A DNA stretch of 64,000 nt, from the NCBI GenBank assembly GCA_964542535.1, contig CAZIUE010000004.1, positions 62,001 to 126,000 of the forward strand, read 5' to 3'. A model generated the notes under the pieces. The model searched no databases and was not told where the DNA came from. It worked only from the letters and a program-made list of their open reading frames with translations. Numbering within the stretch: the first letter of the stretch is position 1; each line of letters begins with the position of its first letter. Origin of the DNA: Pseudopelobacter sp964542535 (GTDB taxonomy: Bacteria > Desulfobacterota > Desulfuromonadia > Geobacterales > Pseudopelobacteraceae). This document shows, in pieces, positions 36,994 to 46,357 of this stretch. The position numbers and the translations under genes were made by a program.

Positions 36994-37689
36994 TCACCTG
37001 CGGTGCAGCCCGCACTCCTTGTGCTCCGGATTCTCCCACCACCAGCGGCCGGCGCGGGCGTCTTCCCCCGGCTGCACGGCCCGTGTGCAGGGGGCGCAGC
37101 CGACGGAACGAAAGCCCTGTTTGAAGAGGCGGTTGAAGGGCAGGTTATGTTCCCTTATGTATTCCTCCAGCTGACGTTCGCTCCAGTCGATCAGCGGGTT
37201 GATCTTGAGGATGCCGCCGTTCAGATCGTCCCGCTCAATGGCCCTGAGGTCGCCGCGGGTGACGCTCTGCTCCCGGCGCATGCCGGTCACCCAGCCGGAA
37301 AGCCCTGCCAGCGCCCGGGAGAGCGGCTCCACCTTGCGGATGTGGCAGCATTCGTGTCGGTTCTCCAGAGATTCCCGAAAGGAGAACAGCCCTTTTTCCC
37401 GTTCCAGTTGCTCCACCGCCCCATGTTTGGGGAAGTACCACTGGATCTTCAAGTGGTAGCGCTCCAGCAGGGCCTCGGCAACCTCATAGGTCTCCTCGTG
37501 CAGCCTGCCGGTGTCGATGGCAAAAACACCCAGGTCAATACCGGCCTGGTGGGCGATGTGGATGATAGCCACGTCCTCCAGGGAGAAGGAGCAGGCCAGG
37601 GAGACCGGGCCTTTGGCGGCTTCGATGCCGGCCTTGAGGATATGGGCGGGTGGCGTGTCCGGTGCTATGTGCGAGAAGGTTGAGTTCAT
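36994..37689 (-). CDS. cysH: Adenylylsulfate (APS) reductase, assimilatory
   Basis: Reduces APS to sulfite with thioredoxin or glutaredoxin, 231 residues. It has the PP-loop SLACSFSLEDVAII and the two Cys pairs CC (in ECCHIRKVEPL) and CxxC (CAPCTRAVQPGEDARAGRWWWE). These bind a 4Fe-4S cluster and mark the APS type rather than the PAPS type. The catalytic Cys is in the C-terminal KECGLH. It thus bypasses PAPS and APS kinase, consistent with a CysC-less CysN. Confidence 0.93.
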   Translation of the reverse strand: MNSTFSHIAPDTPPAHILKAGIEAAKGPVSLACSFSLEDVAIIHIAHQAGIDLGVFAIDTGRLHEETYEVAEALLERYHLKIQWYFPKHGAVEQLEREKGLFSFRESLENRHECCHIRKVEPLSRALAGLSGWVTGMRREQSVTRGDLRAIERDDLNGGILKINPLIDWSERQLEEYIREHNLPFNRLFKQGFRSVGCAPCTRAVQPGEDARAGRWWWENPEHKECGLHRR

Positions 37690-37726
37690 GATGTTTCCTT
37701 TCCACTTTAATTCACTGTGTTGAAAC

Positions 37727-37833
37727 GAGGATTTTTTCGTCCTGGCAAGGCTGTCGAGGAATTGCGCGGAGGCGTAGCAGCGCTACGCCGCACAAGCGAT
37801 CCCGAAGACTTACGCAGCCAGGGCGAAAAAAGA
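37727..37833. repeat. Palindromic repeat element downstream of cysA
   Basis: TTTTTTCGTCCTGGC and GCCAGGGCGAAAAAA form near-perfect outer arms. In the middle lies GCGTAGC-AGC-GCTACGC, a perfect inverted repeat. The whole element is about 107 bases, has no coding signal, and looks like a dispersed REP/MITE-type unit in this lineage. It separates cysA from cysH and may act as a transcript end or stabiliser. Confidence 0.65.
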
Positions 37834-37838
37834 CCGTT

Positions 37839-38876
<1,038 letters not shown>

Positions 38877-38894
38877 TATTTCATCCCTTGTCGG

Positions 38895-39767
38895 TTAGGA
38901 GTTTTTCAATTGCCGTTGCACCTTCCACTCGGCAATGGTCTTGACCACCAGGGTGATCAGGGCCAGGAAGGCCAGAAGGGATGCCACGGCAAAGGCTGCG
39001 GTGTAGTTGTACTCGTTGTAGAGGATCTCCACATGCAGCGGCACGGTGTTGGTCATGCCGCGGATATGGCCAGAGACCACCGACACGGCGCCGAACTCAC
39101 CCATGGCCCGGGCGTTGCACAGGATCACGCCGTAGATGATGCCCCACTTGATGTTGGGCAGGGTCACCCGGAAGAATGTCTGCAGTCCCGATGCCCCCAG
39201 CACCATGGACGCTTCCTCCTCATCTCTCCCCTGGGCCTCCATCAACGGGATCAGCTCGCGGGCAACAAAGGGGAAGGTTACGAAGATAGTGGCCAGGACG
39301 ATGCCCGGCACGGCGAAGATGATCTTGATGTCGTGTTCCTGCAGCCAGGGCCCCAGCCATCCCTGCAGCCCGAAGATCAGCACATAGATCAGGCCCGAAA
39401 TGACCGGAGAGACCGAGAAGGGAAGATCGATCAGGGTGATCAGCAGATTCTTGCCCGGAAAGCTGAACTTGGCGATTGCCCAGGCGGCGGTCACGCCGAA
39501 GAACAGGTTGAGCGGCACGGTTATGGCAGCGGTCAGAAGCGTCAGTTTGATGGATGAGAGTGTGTCCGGCTCCCGCAAGGCTTCCAGGTAGACCTCAATT
39601 CCTTTTTCAAAGGCCTGGCTGAAGACCGCAGCCAGCGGCAGAGCCAGGAACAGGGCCAGGAATCCGAGGGCGATGGCGATCAAGAGCCAGCGCACCGCGG
39701 CCGGTTCGGTCTGGGCCCTGTTATTCGGGTTGTGTGATGTTGAGATGATTGATACCGGTGCTGACAT
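38895..39767 (-). CDS. cysW: Sulfate/thiosulfate ABC permease CysW
   Basis: A 290-residue inner-membrane permease with six helices. It has the CysW-type PFSVSPVISGLIYVLIFG and GAVSVVSGHIRGMTNTVPLHVE segments. It is encoded between cysT and cysA with short gaps (12 and 18 bases). It pairs with CysT to form the channel. Confidence 0.93.
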   Translation of the reverse strand: MSAPVSIISTSHNPNNRAQTEPAAVRWLLIAIALGFLALFLALPLAAVFSQAFEKGIEVYLEALREPDTLSSIKLTLLTAAITVPLNLFFGVTAAWAIAKFSFPGKNLLITLIDLPFSVSPVISGLIYVLIFGLQGWLGPWLQEHDIKIIFAVPGIVLATIFVTFPFVARELIPLMEAQGRDEEEASMVLGASGLQTFFRVTLPNIKWGIIYGVILCNARAMGEFGAVSVVSGHIRGMTNTVPLHVEILYNEYNYTAAFAVASLLAFLALITLVVKTIAEWKVQRQLKNS

Positions 39768-39779
39768 GAAGATTCTCCC

Positions 39780-40610
39780 TTATTCCGCGTACCTTCTGCT
39801 CCACTTCTGAAGGAGGTTTATGACCAGCAGCAGCAGAAACGATGTCAGCAGCATTACGCAGGCGATTGCCGTGGCTCCCTGATAGTCGAACTGTTCCAAT
39901 TTGGTAATGATCAGGAGCGGAGTGATCTCCGAGACCATGGGCATGTTGCCGGCGATGAAGATGATCGAGCCGTACTCCCCCACGGCACGGGCGAATGATA
40001 GGGCGAAGCCGGTCAGGATGGAGGGGAGCAGCATCGGGAAGATCACCCGCTGCAGGGTCTGCCAGCGGTTTGCCCCCAGGCAGACGGCGGCCTCTTCCAG
40101 TTCCGCATCGATCTCCTCCACCACCGGTTGAACGGTACGCACCACAAAGGGGAGACCGATGAAGGTCATGGCCAGGATGATGCCCAGGGGAGTAAAGGCC
40201 ACCTTGATGCCGTGCGGCTCCAGGTAACGCCCCACCCAGCCGTTGGGGGAGTAGATCGTGGCCAGGGTGATGCCGGCAACCGCCGTGGGCAGGGCAAAGG
40301 GAAGGTCGATCAGCGCATCCGCCAGTCGCTTGCCGGGAAAGCGGTACCGCACCAGCACCCAAGCCACCAGCACCCCGAAGAGCGAGTTGATCAGCGCCGC
40401 GATAAGTGCCGCACCGAAGGTGACTTTGTAGGAGGCCAGCACCCGGGGAGCGGTCACGGTGCCGATGAACTCGGCCCAGGTCAGGCCGGCGGTTCTGAAG
40501 ACCAGGGCCGACAGCGGGATCAGCACGATCACGCTCAGATAGAATATCGTGAAGCCCAGGGTGGGGCCGAATCCAGGCAGGACGTTGTTATGGCTCTTGA
40601 AGAGTTTCAT
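39780..40610 (-). CDS. cysT: Sulfate/thiosulfate ABC permease CysT
   Basis: A 276-residue inner-membrane permease. The start at 40610 (MKLFKSHNNVLPGFGPTLG) gives the usual CysT/CysU N-terminus; the open frame upstream has no family features. It carries LPTAVAGITLATIYSPNGWVG and the characteristic GEYGSIIFIAGNMPM motif. It follows the sulfate-binding protein gene after a hairpin-containing gap. Confidence 0.92.
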   Translation of the reverse strand: MKLFKSHNNVLPGFGPTLGFTIFYLSVIVLIPLSALVFRTAGLTWAEFIGTVTAPRVLASYKVTFGAALIAALINSLFGVLVAWVLVRYRFPGKRLADALIDLPFALPTAVAGITLATIYSPNGWVGRYLEPHGIKVAFTPLGIILAMTFIGLPFVVRTVQPVVEEIDAELEEAAVCLGANRWQTLQRVIFPMLLPSILTGFALSFARAVGEYGSIIFIAGNMPMVSEITPLLIITKLEQFDYQGATAIACVMLLTSFLLLLVINLLQKWSRRYAE

Positions 40611-40750
40611 GAAGGCGCCCTTTGCAGGATGCCGAAGTGATATGAAATGTGTGAGCGGAGGGTCTCGCCAGGAGGGGAGATGCTGCCGGTTTCTCACACT
40701 TCCACTCGCTCGGGATCATGCTGAAACGGTAATGGGATACGGGGTTATCA

Positions 40751-40772
40751 GGGCGGCCACAATGGGCCGCCC
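40751..40772 (-). terminator. GC hairpin between sbp and cysT
   Basis: GGGCGGCC (40751-40758) pairs with GGCCGCCC (40765-40772). On the leftward transcript it follows the binding-protein stop and has no T-run after it. It may partly terminate or protect the 3' end, giving excess binding protein. Confidence 0.45.
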
Positions 40773-40785
40773 CGCTCTAAGACTA

Positions 40786-41787
40786 TTATTTTGCGTTGTA
40801 AATCTGGTCGAAGGTCCCGCCATCGGCAAAGTGAGTTTTCTGGGCCTTCTGCCAGCCACCGAAGGCCTTGTCGATGGTGTAGAGTTTTTTAATCTTTGCC
40901 AACCGGGTCGGAATCTTGGCGTTGATCGGGCGGTAGTAGTGCTTGGCGGCGATCTTCTGCCCTTCGTCGCTGTAGAGGTGCTTCAGGTACGCTTCAGCCA
41001 CTTTACGGGTTCCACGCCTGTCCACCACCCTGTCGATCACGGTGACAGGCGGCTCGGCCAGGATGCTCTCCGGAGGGGTCACCACTTCGAACTTGTCCGG
41101 CCCCAGTTCGTTGATGGCGAGGAACGCCTCGTTTTCCCAGGCCAGCAACACATCCCCAAGACCGCGCTGCACAAAGGTGTTGGTGGAGCCACGGGCGCCG
41201 GAATCCAGTACCGGGACATTCTTGAACAGCTTCTTCACAAATTCCTTGGCCTTGGCTGCATTGCCGCCCGGTTGATGTAGAGCATAGGCCCAGGCTGCCA
41301 GGTAGTTCCAGCGCGCGCCGCCGGAGGTCTTGGGATTGGGAGTGATCACTGAAATGCCCGGTTTGACAAGGTCGTTCCAGTTCCTGATTTTCTTGGGGTT
41401 GCCCTTGCGCACCAGAAAGACGATGGAGGAGGTATAGGGGGAACTGTTGTGGGGCAATTCCTTCTGCCACCCCGGTTTGATCAGCCCTTTCTCTGCTATG
41501 GCGTCGACATCATAGGCCAAAGCCAAGGTAACGACGTCGGCCTCAAGACCGTCGATGACCGCCCGGGCCTGCTTTCCAGACCCGCCATGGGACTGTTTGA
41601 TGGTAACCGTATCGCCGGTTTTTGCCTTCCAGTGTGATGCAAATGACTTGTTGAAGTCGGTGTACAACTCCCGGGTCGGGTCGTAGGATACGTTCAACAG
41701 GTTGACATTGGCAGCCAGGGCCGCTGTTGTCGTTGACAGCGCCAGTGCAAGTGTTGCGATAGTGGTTGCAATCTTCTTGGTATTCAT
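40786..41787 (-). CDS. sbp: Sulfate-binding periplasmic protein
   Basis: A 333-residue protein with a signal peptide (1-25) and the family-typical LLNVSYDPTRELYTDFNKSF start. The ligand-contact motif QSHGGSGKQARAVIDGL is present, with KTSGGARWNYL in the middle. Sbp and CysP cannot be separated by eye. It is in the same leftward run as tusA and the sulfite reductase gene. Confidence 0.93.
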   Translation of the reverse strand: MNTKKIATTIATLALALSTTTAALAANVNLLNVSYDPTRELYTDFNKSFASHWKAKTGDTVTIKQSHGGSGKQARAVIDGLEADVVTLALAYDVDAIAEKGLIKPGWQKELPHNSSPYTSSIVFLVRKGNPKKIRNWNDLVKPGISVITPNPKTSGGARWNYLAAWAYALHQPGGNAAKAKEFVKKLFKNVPVLDSGARGSTNTFVQRGLGDVLLAWENEAFLAINELGPDKFEVVTPPESILAEPPVTVIDRVVDRRGTRKVAEAYLKHLYSDEGQKIAAKHYYRPINAKIPTRLAKIKKLYTIDKAFGGWQKAQKTHFADGGTFDQIYNAK

Positions 41788-41847
41788 AACAACCTCCTCT
41801 TTTCTATGGATTTAATAGTTTTATAGAGCAAAAAAACAGAACTGTTA

Positions 41848-42075
41848 TTATGTTTCAACTTTTTCGAGTTCGAGTCGGAAATGCCCCTCGCTAGCCTGCA
41901 CCAAAGCGATCAGTCTATGTCCTTCTGACTTGAGACTGCGGGGGACATTCTTGACCGGTTCACCATCATCCAAAAGAATGGTGATACGATCGCCATCATC
42001 CATGTCTTCCAAGGCCAACTTGGCCTTGACGAAGTTAGTGGGACAACTCACGCCACGGAGATCGATGGTCTGCAT
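41848..42075 (-). CDS. tusA: TusA-family sulfur carrier protein
   Basis: A 75-residue SirA/TusA-like protein, MQTIDLRGVSCPTNFVK, with the conserved CPxP-like loop (here CPTN, Cys11). It carries persulfide in sulfur transfer. It lies 13 bases after the sulfite reductase gene and precedes sbp. Its position suggests it shuttles sulfur between sulfite reduction and the carrier system upstream. Confidence 0.88.
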   Translation of the reverse strand: MQTIDLRGVSCPTNFVKAKLALEDMDDGDRITILLDDGEPVKNVPRSLKSEGHRLIALVQASEGHFRLELEKVET

Positions 42076-42088
42076 GGCAACGCTCCTT

Positions 42089-43036
42089 TCATGTGGGTAG
42101 ACCTACCTGGGTCACAATCACCTGCGGGGCAATGGTCTCGCTGACAACATGTTCCGGGAAGCGGGCTCGCAGATGTTCAAGCAACGATTGCGGACCCTGG
42201 CTGAGGATGATGTCACCCAGCCTGACCCGACCGAGACCTTCGGCGTTCCGCTGGTACCACTCCAGCACGGCAGCGGCGAACTCCACCACCTTTTCTTCCG
42301 GAAGGAAGGTCGCAAAGAGCGATCCCACCAAGGGCCTGCGCCCCCATTTCCCTCCGATGCGCACGGTGTAGCCCCGCTTCTTTTCGCGCCAGGCGTTGGT
42401 GGGGCACACCTTGATGCAGTCGCCGCAAGCGATGCATCTTTCGGGGACATATTCAGGCTTTTTGTCGGCCCCGTTTTCAATCGCCTTGGGCAGGCAGTTT
42501 TTGACGCACAGACCGCAGGAGATGCAATTCGATTTCTCCAGAACAGGCTGGACAGCCCCCTGGAAACCGATATCGCTCGTGGCGGACTTGGGGCAGTCAA
42601 AGGGGCAGCCGGCGAAGGCAACCTTGAACTTGTGGTGTCCGGTGGGGGTGCCAAACAGCTTGTCGTCAATCTCCAGGGCAGACTTCTGGGTATCCACCAG
42701 ACCGTTGGGGTTGTACTCGCAACCACCGCAGGCAACCGGAACACGGACACGGGCACCGCAGGTGGCCACCTTCTGGTCCCCCTCCCCCAACTCCGCCACA
42801 ACGGCGTCAAAGTCCCTGATACTGATGTTAACAAGCTCGAGCGACTGCCTGACCGACAGATGAACGAACTCTCCACCAAACTTTTCCGCCACCTCCGCGA
42901 TACGTTTCAGACGAGATACTTTCAGCCTGCCGCCCGGCACACGCAGGCGAACGGTATACAGGTCCTTGCCTCGTTCCTTGATGAAACCGCCGGCCTTCAG
43001 GTTGCTCAAATCAATTGTGGGTTTCGGGGTTGACAT
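42089..43036 (-). CDS. Siroheme sulfite reductase with two 4Fe-4S clusters
   Basis: A 315-residue single-polypeptide sulfite reductase-like protein. The siroheme/4Fe-4S region shows TCGARVRVPVACGGC and the AGCPFDCPKS motif. Two ferredoxin clusters follow: CISCGLCVKNC and CIACGDCIKVC. It is the small dsr-like type found in anaerobes, and probably reduces sulfite to sulfide using ferredoxin. It begins the leftward run with tusA and sbp, driven by the promoter at about 43.07-43.10 kb. Nitrite as substrate is possible. Confidence 0.88.
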   Translation of the reverse strand: MSTPKPTIDLSNLKAGGFIKERGKDLYTVRLRVPGGRLKVSRLKRIAEVAEKFGGEFVHLSVRQSLELVNISIRDFDAVVAELGEGDQKVATCGARVRVPVACGGCEYNPNGLVDTQKSALEIDDKLFGTPTGHHKFKVAFAGCPFDCPKSATSDIGFQGAVQPVLEKSNCISCGLCVKNCLPKAIENGADKKPEYVPERCIACGDCIKVCPTNAWREKKRGYTVRIGGKWGRRPLVGSLFATFLPEEKVVEFAAAVLEWYQRNAEGLGRVRLGDIILSQGPQSLLEHLRARFPEHVVSETIAPQVIVTQVGLPT

Positions 43037-43067
43037 GGTTTGTGCTCCTCAAGCAGAAGTTAACCCA

Positions 43068-43128
43068 ATGTATAGTATACATATCGGAGTTGTCAACAAT
43101 AAATAAAAACATCACGACCATATTGGTC
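43068..43128 (-). promoter_or_regulatory. Promoter/operator of the sulfite reductase run
   Basis: On the minus strand TTGACA (43096-43091), a 16-base spacer and TATACA (43074-43069) lie ahead of the gene. The -10 is covered by the 15-base perfect palindrome ATGTATAGTATACAT (43068-43082). A second inverted repeat, GACCATATTGGTC (43116-43128), is upstream of the -35 and resembles TGACAATATTGTCA at the rrf2 promoter. Rrf2 control is inferred. Confidence 0.6.
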
Positions 43129-43210
43129 AACATACCGGTCAAGCAGATCGCAGCCATCTTCGAATCTTCCTCTACAGAGCACCACGACGCTGTTCACCAG
43201 ACCGAGCGAC

Positions 43211-44023
43211 CTAGCTGGTCACCGCCAAGTCGCACTCGTTCAGCGCATCCACTTCATCCCTCGGTTCGGTAATGGTCGGATTATCACCGCAGAGGGGACA
43301 CGCGGCATTCTTGCGGATATCAACGGCCCGGAATTCCATGTCCAGTGCGTCATAGGTCAGTATGCGATCGGTGAGCAGGGTGCCGATTCCCAACAGGAAC
43401 TTGATCGCTTCAGTGGCCTGGACAGTGCCGATGACGCCGGGCAACACGCCGATCACCCCCGCCTGGGAACAGGTGGGAATGGCGTCCCGGGGCGGTGGTT
43501 TGGGAAAGAGGCAGCGATAGCAGGCGCTTTTCCCCGGCCTGATCGTAAAGGTCTGACCGAAGAACTGGAGAATACCGCCGTGGGAATAGGGCTTGCCGGC
43601 TAATACGCAGGCATCGTTGATCAGGAACTTGGTGGCAAAATTGTCGGCGCAGTCGATGACGAAGTCGTACTCCGCGATGATGTCGTCGATGTTGGATGAG
43701 TCGATCCACTCCCGGTAGGTTCGCACCCGAACGTCCGGATTAATCGCCTCCATCTTTTCGCGTGCAGACTCCACTTTGGGTTTTCCGATGTCGGGAGTGA
43801 AGTGAATCACCTGTCGCTGCAGGTTGGAGATGTCGACGACATCGGAATCGGCAATCCCGATAGTCCCCACACCGGCCGCGGCCAGGTAGAGAGCGATGGG
43901 AGCTCCGAGGCCACCGGCGCCGATGATCAGCACCCGACCGGCAAGCAGCTTTTTCTGCCCCTTTCCACCGACCTCCCGGAGAAGGATGTGCCGAGAATAG
44001 CGTTCAATTTGCATCTCATTCAT
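43211..44023 (-). CDS. ThiF/MoeB/HesA-family E1-like adenylyltransferase
   Basis: A 270-residue protein with the nucleotide loop IIGAGGLGAPIALYL and ADSDVVDISNLQRQ. Zinc ligands occur as CYRC and CPLC pairs. It adenylates the C-terminal Gly of a ThiS/MoaD-like carrier. Its partner is encoded upstream and overlaps it as ATGA. By analogy with the Wolinella HcyF it could load sulfide onto a carrier for homocysteine or cysteine synthesis; ThiF or MoeB roles are alternatives. The 174-base gap to the sulfite reductase gene holds the operator described separately. Confidence 0.83.
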   Translation of the reverse strand: MNEMQIERYSRHILLREVGGKGQKKLLAGRVLIIGAGGLGAPIALYLAAAGVGTIGIADSDVVDISNLQRQVIHFTPDIGKPKVESAREKMEAINPDVRVRTYREWIDSSNIDDIIAEYDFVIDCADNFATKFLINDACVLAGKPYSHGGILQFFGQTFTIRPGKSACYRCLFPKPPPRDAIPTCSQAGVIGVLPGVIGTVQATEAIKFLLGIGTLLTDRILTYDALDMEFRAVDIRKNAACPLCGDNPTITEPRDEVDALNECDLAVTS

Positions 44024-44253
44024 GCCTTACCTCCGGTGCCCCGCCGGTGACGCACGCCTTGTGCCGAAAAGAGACCATCCGGGGAAATCTCCACTCCCCG
44101 CATTTCGAGTGTTGCCCTGTTCGACACCGACGCAAGCTCCAGCACATCGCGTGGTGGGGGTGCATCAACGATCTTCAGCAGTTCGGAGGCGGAAAGGCGA
44201 GTTCGACATCCGATATTCACCTGCCAGTCGTATCCGTTCACTGTAATGACCAT
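44020..44253 (-). CDS. ThiS-like sulfur carrier with GG-Lys-Ala tail
   Basis: A 77-residue protein, MVITVNGYDWQVNIGC, with ThiS/MoaD-like length. It ends GTGGKA, so two residues follow the Gly-Gly. In HcyS carriers from anaerobes an extra C-terminal residue must be clipped by a JAMM protease before E1 loading; no such protease gene is visible here. The TGA overlaps the E1 start as ATGA, and the codons for Gly-Gly also form the GGAGGT ribosome binding site of that gene. The middle of the protein is not a strong match, so HcyS, ThiS and unrelated are all possible. Confidence 0.6.
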   Translation of the reverse strand: MVITVNGYDWQVNIGCRTRLSASELLKIVDAPPPRDVLELASVSNRATLEMRGVEISPDGLFSAQGVRHRRGTGGKA

Positions 44254-44376
44254 ACATTCTCCCTTCTCAGGGCTTGACTATCCGCTCCGCTCACGTGGCC
44301 ATGAATGCATTTCACCCGGTTTCAGCCCAGCCTCAGATAACCCACAAAATTCGCATTTCAGTCTTACATCAAAAAC

Positions 44377-44405
44377 TACTTAACAAAGCGCACTTTTTAT
44401 GTCAA
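44377..44405 (-). promoter_or_regulatory. Promoter of the carrier-E1 unit
   Basis: On the minus strand TTGACA (44405-44400), a 17-base spacer and TAAGTA (44382-44377) face leftward 124 bases before the carrier ATG. The spacer region is AT-rich, in contrast to its surroundings. Confidence 0.55.
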
Positions 44406-44463
44406 TAAATATAAAGGTTTTGCACACCATTTAAAACAAGACAACTAAACAACAGGAGAAAAG

Positions 44464-45549
44464 ATGCTCATATCCTGGACTGTTACCGCCATGCAACCGA
44501 TTGTGGAACGAGGGGAAGATCTCGTCCTGGCAACCGTTCTCAGTAAGTCTGGATCGGCTCCCTGCCTCGCCGGATCAAAAATGATCGTCCTCAGGGACGG
44601 AACGTCCATCGGCACCATCGGTGGCGGCATCCTTGAGGCTGAAGGGCAGAGACGGGCGCTCGAAACCCTGAATAGCGGTCTATCCCAGATTTTCACCTTT
44701 GATCTCTCCGGCAGAGACGCTGCAAGCATGTCGATGATATGTGGTGGACGGGTGACCGTATTTATTGAACTGATCGAAGCGAACAGTGACAACCGTACGG
44801 TAATCGGGGCTCTAAAGGAGGTACTGAACAATAACGAGAGATGCTTTACGGTCTCGGACCTGGGGACTCCTGAAAGCGATATCCGGAAGATCAGTCGCTG
44901 TCTCGTGCATCAAGACGGCTCCTTCACCGGAACATTCTCCCACCCTCACAACTGGCTGCCTGTACTGGCGGAACGTGCCCGCCGTTCGACCTACCCGGTT
45001 CTAACCACCATGGAAGGCCGCCGCTTTCTGGTGGAGCGCTGCTACACCCCCAGCACAGTATACATTTTCGGCGCCGGCCACGTTTCCCAGCATCTCGCCA
45101 AGATGGCAGGCGACGTCTCCTTCCAGACGGTGGTGCTCGACGATCGGGAAGAATACGCTAACAACAAACGCTTTCCCACAGTCGATCAGGTGGTCGTCCT
45201 GGAATCCTTTGAAAACTGCATGAACAATCTGGATATTGATGGGGACAGCTACTTGGTAATCGTCACCCGCGGCCACACCCACGACCGTACAATTCTTGAG
45301 CAGGCTCTGAAAACGAAGGCAGGTTACATCGGCATGCTGGGGAGCAAACGGAAGGTGATGGAGGTCAAAAAAGCCCTTCTGTCACAGAGCTTCCACGAAG
45401 CTGAACTGGATCGGATTCACTGTCCAATTGGCATCTCCATCCGCGCGAAAACAACGGCTGAGATTGCTGTCAGTATCGTAGCCGAGTTGATAGTAGCAAG
45501 AGCTACGAAAGGAACAACCGAGACGAACAGTTATTCTCGCAAAATTTAA
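44464..45549 (+). CDS. XdhC/CoxI-family protein
   Basis: A 361-residue protein. It has the N-terminal XdhC domain (KSGSAPCLAGSKMIVLRDGTSIGTIGGGILEAE in the family order) and a C-terminal Rossmann fold with GAGHVSQHLAK and VIVTRGHTHDR. Family members insert or sulfurate the Mo cofactor of xanthine dehydrogenase-type hydroxylases. No Mo hydroxylase is next to it. It is the only rightward gene in this part of the island, behind ACAGGAG. Sulfuration of a Mo or other cofactor would fit the neighbourhood but is inferred. Confidence 0.85.
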   Translation: MLISWTVTAMQPIVERGEDLVLATVLSKSGSAPCLAGSKMIVLRDGTSIGTIGGGILEAEGQRRALETLNSGLSQIFTFDLSGRDAASMSMICGGRVTVFIELIEANSDNRTVIGALKEVLNNNERCFTVSDLGTPESDIRKISRCLVHQDGSFTGTFSHPHNWLPVLAERARRSTYPVLTTMEGRRFLVERCYTPSTVYIFGAGHVSQHLAKMAGDVSFQTVVLDDREEYANNKRFPTVDQVVVLESFENCMNNLDIDGDSYLVIVTRGHTHDRTILEQALKTKAGYIGMLGSKRKVMEVKKALLSQSFHEAELDRIHCPIGISIRAKTTAEIAVSIVAELIVARATKGTTETNSYSRKI

Positions 45550-45609
45550 GACATTTCACATAAACAGTTATCAAATCAATGAAACCACTCATAGGAGGAA
45601 ACTGTCTTG

Positions 45610-45750
45610 CGGGTCATCCCCCTCTGTGCCAATATACGTGAGACAGTACGCATCCCCCGGCACAGCAGCAGGGGGCTTTCAAAACCATAACCGCTCAAAG
45701 CGGGGTTTCAAAAGACTAACTGACCACCACCAGTGGTGGTTATCCTTCGG
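45610..45750. mobile_element. Probable ISL3-type end and hairpin repeat copy 2
   Basis: After a strong AGGAGGAAA this stretch holds GGGTCATCCCCCTCTGTGCC, like an ISL3-type terminal sequence. CATCCCCCGGCACAGC (45651-45666) is identical to 24544-24559. Three short hairpins follow, including ACCACCA-CCAG-TGGTGGT. There is no convincing gene. It precedes the transposase remnant. Confidence 0.45.
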
Positions 45751-45789
45751 CCAATAACGTCAATTGATCCAAACGTTTGTCTTTGTCTT

Positions 45790-45973
45790 CCTGGCTCCTG
45801 ATGTATTCACCCACCCCCGAGATGATGCCGAGAGTCTTCTGAAGAGCTGGTACAACTGGGCGATCCGCAGCCGGATTGAACAGGTGAAGAGGGTCGCCAG
45901 AACAATCAAGGGTCATAGGAACGGGATCCTGGCCTGGTTCGACAGCAAACGCTGTTGGATGTTCTGTCGGTAA
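45790..45973 (+). pseudogene. ISL3-family transposase remnant
   Basis: The frame carries LLKSWYNWAIRSRIEQVKRVARTIK followed by GHRNGILAWFDSK (reported in two parts), which resembles the C-terminal helical region of ISL3 transposases. The usual continuation breaks at once into unrelated sequence. It is a short decayed fragment with no start or catalytic residues. It supports past IS activity inside the island. Confidence 0.65.
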
Positions 45974-46054
45974 TGGAACGGGTGGGCAGGTTTTTGTTCG
46001 GCGGTGACAGGCAATATCACATTGACTCGATTTCGCAGGTCGTGAGATTGATTC

Positions 46055-46246
46055 ATGCTGCGGGCGAGGCTTCCAGGGCTCTCGCTGCATCGCTGCCGCC
46101 ACACGTATAGTTCGTGGATTTTACGGAAGACCGAAGATTTGAAATATGTGCAGGAGGAGTTGGGGCACCTTGATATCGGAACGACAAAATTGTACATGCA
46201 CACCATCGAGACGGATGACCCGGCCCGGTCGTTTGACTATGCGTGA
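46055..46246 (+). pseudogene. Tyrosine-recombinase (integrase) C-terminal remnant
   Basis: About 63 residues of the catalytic end of a phage-type integrase: HRCRHTYSSWIL (the His-x-x-Arg box), EELGHLDIGTT and the Tyr in KLYMHT. The rest of the protein is missing, so the island cannot excise on its own. It lies about 110 bases before the right attachment repeat, the usual place for an island integrase. Confidence 0.78.
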
Positions 46247-46357
46247 CGGGGTTTTTTCTTACGGTATTCGCTACGTTTTTTTTGTCAATCCTTTGCCGGC
46301 TTTTTTGACAAACCAGTTTTCTCATTGTTTTACAGGTAGTTATATTGTAGCGCTTTC

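Noticed and set aside
45593..45689. A 27-codon frame starting TTG behind a strong AGGAGGA
   Set aside because: It is very short, unlike any known protein, and overlaps the probable IS end.
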